This document shows positions 57,951-64,000 of a DNA stretch of 64,000 bases, in pieces (positions within the stretch are counted from its first letter, which is position 1; each line of letters begins with the position of its first letter). This DNA is from Xenorhabdus khoisanae (GTDB taxonomy: Bacteria > Pseudomonadota > Gammaproteobacteria > Enterobacterales > Enterobacteriaceae). The notes under the pieces were generated by a model, which saw only the letters and a program-made list of their open reading frames with translations, did no database searches and was not told the origin of the DNA. The translations under genes and the position numbers were made by a program. Where the stretch lies: the NCBI RefSeq assembly GCF_001037465.1, contig NZ_LFCV01000013.1, positions 17,974 through 81,973 on the forward strand, in the 5' to 3' direction.

Positions 57951-58826
57951 TCATGGTTCTGGTTTTACAGAGATCAGCTTTTTATTTCTGTTATCTACGA
58001 TATAATAGGTTTCATTATCTTTTCTAACAAAATTACCTGACAAAAAACCAATTGATTCAAGCTTTTGAATTCCAGTCTTAATTTTTCGGTTAGCTTCTTT
58101 TACAGAGGTATTTAATTGCAAACGTTCTCTGAGTCTCTCAAAAGATATAGGAATTGGTCGCTCAGGTAGAGCAACAAAATACAGGTAGAGACATTGAGCC
58201 ACTTCAGCTCTAGGTAACTTTTCCAACACCTTAAGACTAACAAGAACCTGATAATCTAGACGATACAGATCCCACAAGTTTTCATCAGCCATTAAAGCCA
58301 CTACGTCTTCAAATTCGTCATATTCGGCTCTTAAAAGCAGTCCTGTATGAACTCCTTTAGTAGTATTCTTTCGAAGAAATGAGAGGCTTTGAGACTGTAT
58401 ACGACCTAATGACTCACCAATCTGTCGTCTGAGATTTTTATCAAATCTGCGGCTTGGATATGCACAAAATTTAGCAAACTCACTGAACTTTAGAGTAATT
58501 TTATTCGATCTTGCGCCATAAGTGCTAAATGCTAAAACAATTCCACACCACACTTTAAAGTCAGTTTCTACGTTTAGCTTGTCACCACGGACACTTACGC
58601 GATCATAGCCTTCTTTCTGACAAAGCTCTAAGCTCCTGAGATCTTCAGAAAGATCCATTTCCACATATTTTGTCGAACTTCTTCTGCCAATAGGAGTAAA
58701 AACACCTGTTCTGAGCAACACATTTGGTTGCACGCTTGTCGTTGTATTACATGACAAAATTGGCATTTCAGCATTCAAAAATTCAGTTGACGGTAAGAAT
58801 TGATTATCTTCGTTACTGTTATTCAC
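57951..58826 (-). CDS. repA: P1-type RepA replication initiator
   Basis: A 291-residue protein (P1 RepA 286). Similar throughout to P1 RepA: TTSVQPNVLLRTGVFTP, ELCQKEGYDRVSVRG, ETDFKVWCGIVLAFSTYGAR, QIGESLGRIQSQSLSF, LYRLDYQVLVSLKVL, RERLQLNTSVKEANRKIKTG. It has two winged-helix domains: the first for dimerisation, the second for iteron binding. It starts at GTG 58826 with a weak ribosome site. It binds the iterons on both sides of its gene, starts replication, and represses its own promoter. Confidence 0.95.
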   Translation of the reverse strand: MNNSNEDNQFLPSTEFLNAEMPILSCNTTTSVQPNVLLRTGVFTPIGRRSSTKYVEMDLSEDLRSLELCQKEGYDRVSVRGDKLNVETDFKVWCGIVLAFSTYGARSNKITLKFSEFAKFCAYPSRRFDKNLRRQIGESLGRIQSQSLSFLRKNTTKGVHTGLLLRAEYDEFEDVVALMADENLWDLYRLDYQVLVSLKVLEKLPRAEVAQCLYLYFVALPERPIPISFERLRERLQLNTSVKEANRKIKTGIQKLESIGFLSGNFVRKDNETYYIVDNRNKKLISVKPEP

Positions 58827-58854
58827 AATTTAGTCCACATTTTGTTATTTCAAA

Positions 58855-58958
58855 CCCAATTAGAATACACCCAGACACCCAATTAGAATACACCAAAAAC
58901 CCAATTAGAATACACCAAAAACCCAATTAGAATACACCAGAACCCAATTAGAATACAC
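58855..58958. repeat. origin iterons, five copies
   Basis: Perfect CCCAATTAGAATACAC at 58855, 58878, 58900, 58922 and 58943, all in the same direction at 21-23 base steps, i.e. about two helical turns. They lie directly upstream of repA and would overlap its promoter, as in P1 oriR. Confidence 0.92.
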
Positions 58959-59003
58959 CCGATTCACTCGTAAGCCTGATTATAAAAGGGCTGTAGATGC
59001 ACG

Positions 59004-59073
59004 GGATCTTTTAAAGGTACTTTTGGTAGTTAAGGATCTTGTTATTGGATCTACCCTGTGGATTTGTGGATAA
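59004..59073. other. oriR: replication origin core: GATC heptamers and DnaA boxes
   Basis: Three GGATCT elements (59004, 59034, 59047) and two tandem DnaA boxes, CTGTGGATTT (59056) and TTGTGGATAA (59064, a perfect box). An AT-rich tract with TATC repeats follows to about 59160. P1 oriR has the same parts in the same order. Confidence 0.85.
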
Positions 59074-59183
59074 CTGAAATCAGTCACCCACCAACCCCAC
59101 ACTATCTATCTATCTATTTAATTAATAATTTTTTATTATTAACTAAAAAACATATCTTGCTAGTGTATCGAATATGATATTAC

Positions 59184-59687
59184 TTACACTTCACTCTCTG
59201 ATTGACAGCCCACCATCAAAGAAAGGGATCTACAATTGACTGGCTCATTTAGCGGCCAACGATAACCAGACACTCTGGATCGTGGAAATGATCGGATATT
59301 GACTTCATCAGACTGATTGCCCCCTAAAACCATCAAATCGCCATTCTCAGCCACGCCAACGACAAAACCAACGTGACCCCCACCTGATCGTGTAAAAACG
59401 GCCACACAGCCATAATAAGGCTCTTTTAACGGCATCCCCCATTCAAGATAAGACCTAGCTGATTCAAATCGGCTTGAACGGATACCAACACGCTCAAACA
59501 TGGCACCAACATATGCAGCACACCACGGCGTTTCATCATCACGGATACCGCCACGCTTGATATCTTTCCACCACTGCAAGATACTGGGATGATGTTGTTC
59601 ACCTTTAATTTCATGTACGCCAAGATACTTATACCCTTCTGCAATCCATTTAGGTTCGTATTCTTTCCCTATATTTTCCTTCGTCAT
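59184..59687 (-). CDS. cell-wall hydrolase-like protein (TIGR02594/CHAP type)
   Basis: About 167 residues from ATG 59687 (MTKENIGKEYEPKWIAEGYK, GGTGGAAG upstream); the longer frame from 59804 runs into the neighbour. Papain-like NlpC/P60 features: DETPWCAAYVGAMFERVGI (Cys in PWC), GCVAVFTRSGGGHVGFVVG (His) and VLGGNQSDEVNI. Members cut peptidoglycan cross-links and act as endolysins or tail lysins. No signal peptide, so release would depend on the LydA-like holin of this operon. Confidence 0.8.
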   Translation of the reverse strand: MTKENIGKEYEPKWIAEGYKYLGVHEIKGEQHHPSILQWWKDIKRGGIRDDETPWCAAYVGAMFERVGIRSSRFESARSYLEWGMPLKEPYYGCVAVFTRSGGGHVGFVVGVAENGDLMVLGGNQSDEVNIRSFPRSRVSGYRWPLNEPVNCRSLSLMVGCQSESEV

Positions 59688-59791
59688 ATCTTCCACCACA
59701 GTTAACAATGTTATAAAATTCAGAACGCAAGTTATCTTTGGGTGGCTTTTCTCATCATTTTTAAGTGAAAGGGCATTTAATGCCCTTTTTT

Positions 59792-60346
59792 TCATGTCGG
59801 CCAATTGCTGTCTCTAGCGAACTTGGCACGATCAACATCATCAAGACGAACACGCACCAGTACGGGACGTTCCATTTCTGCAATCAGGGCCCTGCTTAAC
59901 CCATATGTATTGGCATTCTCTATCAGGTAATCTTTGTAATCGTCCGCGTTTCCACTGGCATAAGCCTTGACGATCCCCATGCTGCGGCCATTCCCGGATT
60001 CAACGATATTATCGTTACCAATAATTGGCGCACCATCACTTGATAAGTCTGAGTCGGCAAGTTGCTCTGGCTGTAAACTTTTTGCAATGGTGTTCACCTG
60101 TAATTTACTGGATAAACGTGTGCGATCCCGGGGTTGCAGTTCCTGTGGGTAGGCTTCGTTGATCCGCCCGTCCAGATGATTCGAGAGGATAAGGTCTGAG
60201 GCTTCCATGACATCAAATGCGGTTTTGACCTTATCTCCTTTGACGGTGTTCACGTATGACACACGGCCGTGTTCTGAATGACTGACGGCATGTGTAACCG
60301 GTGCTTCATTTTGCTGAACTGTGGCCGTCGTTGGTGTAATAGACAT
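59792..60346 (-). CDS. DdrB-like ParB-superfamily domain protein, truncated
   Basis: A 184-residue protein; ATG 60346 follows GAGGAATCA. The domain (VKTAFDVMEASDLILSNHLDG, AYPQELQPRDRTRLSS, IIGNDNIVESGNGRSMGIVKAY) is the ParB-like module found at the N-terminus of P1 DdrB-type anti-restriction proteins, which continue for several hundred more residues. Here the frame ends right after FARDSN, at the domain border, so the C-terminal part has been lost. May still bind DNA or hydrolyse CTP. Confidence 0.7.
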   Translation of the reverse strand: MSITPTTATVQQNEAPVTHAVSHSEHGRVSYVNTVKGDKVKTAFDVMEASDLILSNHLDGRINEAYPQELQPRDRTRLSSKLQVNTIAKSLQPEQLADSDLSSDGAPIIGNDNIVESGNGRSMGIVKAYASGNADDYKDYLIENANTYGLSRALIAEMERPVLVRVRLDDVDRAKFARDSNWPT

Positions 60347-60392
60347 TGATTCCTCAAATGATCCGGGGCTGGTGGCTGTTTCTCATGTTGTT

Positions 60393-60776
60393 TTAGGCAG
60401 CTAACTGCTTGCCTGTTTTTTCCCACCAGCTATTCGCGCCGTCGCAAACTTGGGGCATCGTGATAAATGTCGTCACGTAGGGCTCAAGGCTTTCCAGGAT
60501 AGTGATAAATTCATCGGTATTTTGTGTTACGAATTTTCCGGCCAGATAGTCGGCCACGATCTGGGGAATGTCCGTTGTTGCTGGTTCTGGATCGGTTGTC
60601 GTCTCGTCGGTTTGTTCCGTAGATACTGGCGACAGGCCATAACCCAACTTCTCCATGATGGCGGTGATCTCATCTTGGATATCAAGCTGGGTTAACGGAT
60701 CAGCGGCGGCCAGTTTGCCTAACAAGTCCGATAACTGATCCTGAAGGTCTAAAATCTCAAGCGGGGACAATTTCAT
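60393..60776 (-). CDS. dar-operon protein, 127 aa
   Basis: ATG 60776 follows GGGGGAC and comes 2 bases after the previous stop. Helical and acidic (SPLEILDLQDQLSDLLGKLA, DIQDEITAIMEKLGYG) with a Thr/Glu-rich linker and a C-terminal domain (DYLAGKFVTQNTDEFITILE). Position between DdrA- and DdrB-like genes suggests an IddB-like role; no similarity confirmed. Confidence 0.55.
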   Translation of the reverse strand: MKLSPLEILDLQDQLSDLLGKLAAADPLTQLDIQDEITAIMEKLGYGLSPVSTEQTDETTTDPEPATTDIPQIVADYLAGKFVTQNTDEFITILESLEPYVTTFITMPQVCDGANSWWEKTGKQLAA

Positions 60777-60778
60777 AA

Positions 60779-61945
60779 TTATTGTCCCCCTGCCATAGCG
60801 GATTTGGCTACTGTCGCCAGCAGCCCTGACAGATGGTTAACTGCATCAGTGACAAGCTCGGAATTCTCTTCGTAGACAGTGGCGGCATTGAGCGCTGAAA
60901 TGGCCGCGCGGGTTTTAGTCCTAATTTCAGCCAGTTCTTGAATATTGTTACTCTCAAGACTCGGCACTGATTTCAGAAATGTGATGGCTTCTGAAGCGGC
61001 CTTATCTACTTCGCTAGGCTCATCCTCGGTGTTGCCGGTATCATTGACAGAGGTTCCGGTAGTGCCTGTATCCGCTGGTGTTGGTTTATTTTCCTGTTGG
61101 TTTTTCAACTGCGCCAACAAACGGCGTAACTGATCGTTTATCACAACCTGTTTTTTTAATCGATTCTGTAGCCTAGAAAATTCATCTTTTTTTGTATCCA
61201 TTCCCTGTTGTAGCTGATCACCCTTTTCAATCAACTCCACTTTTTGCTTCTCCAGCGCATCAGCTCGCTCAAGTTCTGCATCAATGTCTGCTTTTATCTT
61301 TGCTGCATTTGCAGCCTGTCGTTGAAACTTACTTGAGTTGCGTTCGATCAGGTTTGACAGAGACTGGCACACTTGGGGCAGTGAAATATCGCGCCCGTTA
61401 ATTGGGGCGACGACATGAGAAACATCACGTTTGTTCAGCAAAAACCGAAACGCAGTGAGTACATCATCATTCTGAATTCGCCCGTTTCCGCTGGTTGGGC
61501 TGTGGAAAATGACAGAAACGCTTTGCCCGTCTGACAGGGGGATCTTGGCAACCATAACCGGAATATTACCGACTCTCCGAACACGGCCAATTTCCGCACC
61601 ACCAATAGACGGCATTCCGTTATCCGTGTTTCCTGTATCGTTTGTACCGGCTAAAATCCCTGTTCCTGATAAACCTTGATTCAACTTGCGGATAAAGGCT
61701 CTCATGGTTTGTGATAATCGCATTCGGGTTGTCGTAATGCTCTCGAACATCGCGGTGTCACTCGATACGCATTCATGACCTAAGTAGCCGTGCTCTATTT
61801 CATCCAGCGAAACGCTTTCCAGCATTAAATCAGCTCCCATGCCGTTGAAAAGCTCATTGAACTGGCTATCTGTTGGCGTACTGAGCATAAAGTCAATTTT
61901 ATCGATTACACGAATCGCATTTTTTACAGAGTAGTCAGCGGTCAC
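60779..61945 (-). CDS. DarA/DdrA-related anti-restriction protein, 388 aa
   Basis: GTG 61945 overlaps the upstream stop. Residues 1-110 helical. Residues 120-215 carry IGRVRRVGNIPVMVAKIPLS, GQSVSVIFHSPTSGNGR and LNKRDVSHVVAPINGRDISL, a pattern I associate with dar-operon proteins of P1-like phages. Residues 225-290 are a coiled coil and the C-terminus is helical. In P1 such proteins enter the virion with DarB and protect injected DNA. Confidence 0.6.
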   Translation of the reverse strand: MTADYSVKNAIRVIDKIDFMLSTPTDSQFNELFNGMGADLMLESVSLDEIEHGYLGHECVSSDTAMFESITTTRMRLSQTMRAFIRKLNQGLSGTGILAGTNDTGNTDNGMPSIGGAEIGRVRRVGNIPVMVAKIPLSDGQSVSVIFHSPTSGNGRIQNDDVLTAFRFLLNKRDVSHVVAPINGRDISLPQVCQSLSNLIERNSSKFQRQAANAAKIKADIDAELERADALEKQKVELIEKGDQLQQGMDTKKDEFSRLQNRLKKQVVINDQLRRLLAQLKNQQENKPTPADTGTTGTSVNDTGNTEDEPSEVDKAASEAITFLKSVPSLESNNIQELAEIRTKTRAAISALNAATVYEENSELVTDAVNHLSGLLATVAKSAMAGGQ

Positions 61946-62574
61946 AATGTTTCCTCCAAGCAGGCTATTTCTTCTTTCAGTTTTCGGGTTGTTGCCTGCT
62001 CTGAATTAAGAGCGGTACGTACATTTTCTAATTCAAACTGCACTTTTGAGAGAGTGTCTTGACGTTGAGAAAAGGTGCTATTTAACTTTGCGATGTCGGC
62101 TTCAAAAACACTGGCCTTTTCTTTCGCCTCCTGCAAGCGTTGTGCATTGGATTTTACGGCCGGAGCTTTGCTTTTTTTGGCTTCGTCTCTGTTTGCATTT
62201 GCCAGTTTTTTGGCTAACGAACTGGCGAATGCTGGTGCGGCGGCTTTGAATGCAGTGGCTATCTGTCGTGTCAGATCGGGAATGTTGCTGGGGGATGTGA
62301 AAGGAATAATTTTCCCATTTAACTTCAAGGCTAAAATGTCACCCGTATTATTGACCTGGATTGCCATTTCTTGGCCGTCTTCGGTGTGAAGTGAAAACGT
62401 CTTAGTCGGAATGCCGTCTTTCTTTCTGGCGGTTTCTGCGGGCACCAGTTTGACGATTTTACAATCGGCACTGGCAAGAGCGGTAGTCAGCTTTTTTAGA
62501 CCTTTCTCATTAAGCTGATCATAATTGAGAACGGTATATTGTTTCCCGTTCTGGGACATTAAATTTAGCGCCAT
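61942..62574 (-). CDS. DarA N-terminal-like protein, 210 aa
   Basis: ATG 62574 overlaps the lydB-like stop (TAATG). Residues 1-115 fit the DarA N-terminal domain: KTFSLHTEDGQEMAIQVNNT, GDILALKLNGKIIPFTS and AFKAAAPAFASSLAKKLAN. Residues 130-210 are a charged coiled coil (KEKASVFEADIAKLNSTFSQ). P1 DarA is far longer (about 640 residues), so its functions may be divided between this and the next gene. Confidence 0.6.
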   Translation of the reverse strand: MALNLMSQNGKQYTVLNYDQLNEKGLKKLTTALASADCKIVKLVPAETARKKDGIPTKTFSLHTEDGQEMAIQVNNTGDILALKLNGKIIPFTSPSNIPDLTRQIATAFKAAAPAFASSLAKKLANANRDEAKKSKAPAVKSNAQRLQEAKEKASVFEADIAKLNSTFSQRQDTLSKVQFELENVRTALNSEQATTRKLKEEIACLEETL

Positions 62575-63002
62575 TACTTATCCCCTACTTGAATTGAGTA
62601 AGATTTCTGTCGATGACTTTGCACGGGGAAAAGCCGGTATAACGGATTCCAGCGGCAGTTACCATGTGTTACGCGAACGTGTAGTTCCCAAGCGCCAGAT
62701 GTAAGGTATTTCTTATCAATCAGCAGGTATTCTTCGTTCACGCCTTTTTTGGAGATGTCTAAGGTACGTGCTTTGCCATTTATCACGGTTGTGGGGTTAT
62801 TGGTGTCTCGAAGCCAATACTCAATCAGTGCCCCTTTTAAAGGGTGAACTTTGTTCTTAAACATCACGGGGAACGCCATTGCACGACCACGATCAGTTGA
62901 ATCACCAATATTGAGGATAATGACTTGTTTGCGTTGAAAGAAAATTCGGTCAATTACTGCGACAGCCAGTGAAACCGTTGCAATCACAGACGGTGATAAC
63001 AT
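62574..63002 (-). CDS. LydB-like holin antagonist (candidate)
   Basis: A 142-residue protein; ATG 63002 overlaps the holin stop. It starts with a hydrophobic segment (SVIATVSLAVAVIDRIF) and continues with a beta-rich domain (ALIEYWLRDTNNPTTVINGK, GAWELHVRVTHGNCRWN). P1 LydB has about 147 residues, lies directly after lydA and delays lysis by opposing LydA. The assignment is by length and position. Confidence 0.5.
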   Translation of the reverse strand: MLSPSVIATVSLAVAVIDRIFFQRKQVIILNIGDSTDRGRAMAFPVMFKNKVHPLKGALIEYWLRDTNNPTTVINGKARTLDISKKGVNEEYLLIDKKYLTSGAWELHVRVTHGNCRWNPLYRLFPVQSHRQKSYSIQVGDK

Positions 63003-63307
63003 TATTTTTTACTCCCAAACTTATAATCAAATAGTTGAACTAATTTATTCTTTATGCCAGTAAGCAGCTCTTGTCCGTTATTGCTGGCACCGATGACGGC
63101 GATGAACATTAGCGGTTCATCCCATTGTTGATGCTGCGCGAGAAAATAAGCGACGAGTCCCGCACTTACTGACATGATGAGTTCAGTCAGCAAATCCATA
63201 ACATCACCAGAAATCCGTTTTTCACGAATTCCTTGCAGATATACGCCAATGCCACTGAACACAGAAAAGGCAATAGCAAGTGCCAGTACTTCTGTTTCTG
63301 GTTGCAC
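63002..63307 (-). CDS. lydA: LydA-type phage holin
   Basis: A 101-residue protein from GTG 63307 behind GGGAGAG. Three hydrophobic segments: EVLALAIAFSVFSGIGVYL, LLTELIMSVSAGLVAYFLA and PLMFIAVIGAS, and a basic C-terminus, as in class I/III holins such as P1 LydA (109 residues). It would permeabilise the inner membrane so the cell-wall hydrolase at 59184 can reach peptidoglycan. First gene of the leftward dar operon. Confidence 0.8.
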   Translation of the reverse strand: MQPETEVLALAIAFSVFSGIGVYLQGIREKRISGDVMDLLTELIMSVSAGLVAYFLAQHQQWDEPLMFIAVIGASNNGQELLTGIKNKLVQLFDYKFGSKK

Positions 63308-63616
63308 TTAGCACTCTCCCTTATTGGAAACATTGTTTCGGCAGGATAACAAAACTTTTCTTTAGGATTTAAATTGAAAACTGCTATTTTTTAGCAGGTT
63401 GCGGTTATTTGTTGGTTTTTAAATTAAAATTTAAGGTGCGATATTTTTATTAAAAAATAAATCGCTTCATTTTGTGTTTTTTATTTTTCATCTTATCTCT
63501 ATTTAATTAATAATAAAGTGATACTTACGGATGATTAATTGATTTTTTTTAAAAAAAGGATAAAATGGTTTGGTTTCTTTCTGTTAACTTTTGCTTGGTT
63601 TGCTGTTAACTGAAGA
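63308..63616. promoter_or_regulatory. upstream region of the dar operon
   Basis: A very AT-rich gap of 300 bp. No gene is visible. It must contain the operon promoter, but no single -35/-10 pair stands out. Confidence 0.4.
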
Positions 63617-63712
63617 ATGTGCGGCCACGTTAAACTATCCTTGGTAGCGTTAAGCGAGTCCTGTTTCAAAAGGGACAACAGCACGAAAGCCAACCTTATC
63701 CGTTGGCTTTTT
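63617..63712 (+). ncRNA. candidate small RNA with terminator
   Basis: GTGC and GCAC pair around two inner hairpins (TTAA-CTA with TAG-TTAA; GTCC with GGGAC). A rho-independent terminator follows: GCCAAC, 7-base loop, GTTGGC and six T residues. No reading frame precedes the terminator, so a short non-coding transcript is likely. No Rfam family recognised. Confidence 0.45.
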
Positions 63713-64000
63713 TGCTCTTATCTACCCAACCTTTTCCCATTATCCAATTCACGCATTTGCCATGCAAAATAGGTTGTATTTTGTTCTTGTTGCCGTTTAT
63801 TCATATAATGTGGCATTGAGGTTATTTATTAATCATTAATGCAGGATAAAAGAACAAAAAACAATCTGATTTTTCCTGTTTTTTCGAAATATGGCTGTGA
63901 ATTAGCATAAAAGATGAAGGCGAACAGGTCAGTATAAAACCTTGGTTTAACGGAAGCCCGCCAGAAAGCCCTGAACGCCGTTCCCCAAGGACGCAAGGTC
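63713..64000. other. right end of the window, no supported gene
   Basis: AT-rich. A leftward frame enters from the right edge and stops near 63950 (…VQGFLAGFR), possibly the C-terminus of a gene beyond the window; too short to judge. Confidence 0.3.

Overview
The window looks like about two thirds of a P1-type phage-plasmid from an enterobacterium. The AT-rich accessory genes, the many toxin-antitoxin modules and the type I-E style repeats suggest a Morganellaceae-like host such as Xenorhabdus, Photorhabdus, Proteus or Providencia, but the genus is inference. The P1 assignment rests on several independent parts. There is a RepA replicon with five iterons, GATC heptamers and tandem DnaA boxes on one side of repA and more iterons on the other. 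There is a Cre-type recombinase with a candidate lox/rox site, a PacA/PacB terminase pair with clustered TGATCA hexamers inside pacA, and a giant DarB-type methylase-helicase diverging from portal and protease genes. There is also a LydA/LydB-DarA-DdrB style operon, an RdgC homologue, and a C4 antisense RNA with an Icd-like gene. Partition is not P1-like: the window carries a ParM-type actin and a probable adaptor gene.

Layout. Positions 1-2.4 kb hold small regulators. From 2.5 to 5.9 kb a leftward cluster encodes Rz/Rz1 spanins, a DUF7217-like protein, a PAAR spike tip, Dam methylase and RdgC. A higBA remnant and mazEF (6-7.8 kb) separate this from a tightly coupled seven-gene tail/baseplate operon (7.9-13.2 kb, leftward). 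A HigA-like regulator, a dUTPase and a second Xre repressor follow. Positions 16.4-19.3 kb are accessory and include a structured RNA candidate and hicAB. Then come cre/lox (19.4-20.7 kb), pacB/pacA/pac (22-24.7 kb) and parM with its partner (25-26.8 kb). Positions 27-36 kb are a mosaic of toxin-antitoxin genes, gene fragments, a predicted secreted toxin with a lipoprotein immunity candidate, a Tad2-like (anti-Thoeris) fusion and a VRR-NUC nuclease. darB, prt and pro occupy 36.9-46.4 kb. A DprA homologue follows.

At 48.9-49.85 kb two clusters of CRISPR-repeat-like hairpins flank a DUF1456 gene. They lie downstream of, and in the same sense as, the C4/Icd-like immunity transcript. A RepL-like gene, ccdAB and three secreted glycine-rich repeat proteins follow. 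Next come an N6-methyltransferase fused in frame to an antitoxin with its RelE toxin, and the repA replicon. The dar/lysis operon (59-63.3 kb, leftward) closes the window.

How the parts fit. RepA, the iterons and ParM maintain the plasmid, and Cre/lox would resolve dimers and circularise it. The C4 RNA and Xre repressors would hold lysogeny. An AAATTCTAAA motif recurs between genes and resembles the P1 C1 operator core. On induction, RepL, PacA/B, the portal/protease, the tail genes, LydA/B, the spanins and a cell-wall hydrolase would make and release particles. DarA/DarB-type proteins, Dam and the Tad2-like domain would counter host defence. The CRISPR-like RNA clusters are the most unusual element: they keep the Cas6e hairpin by compensatory changes but have repetitive, not diverse, spacers. 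They could be RNA mimics of type I-E repeats.
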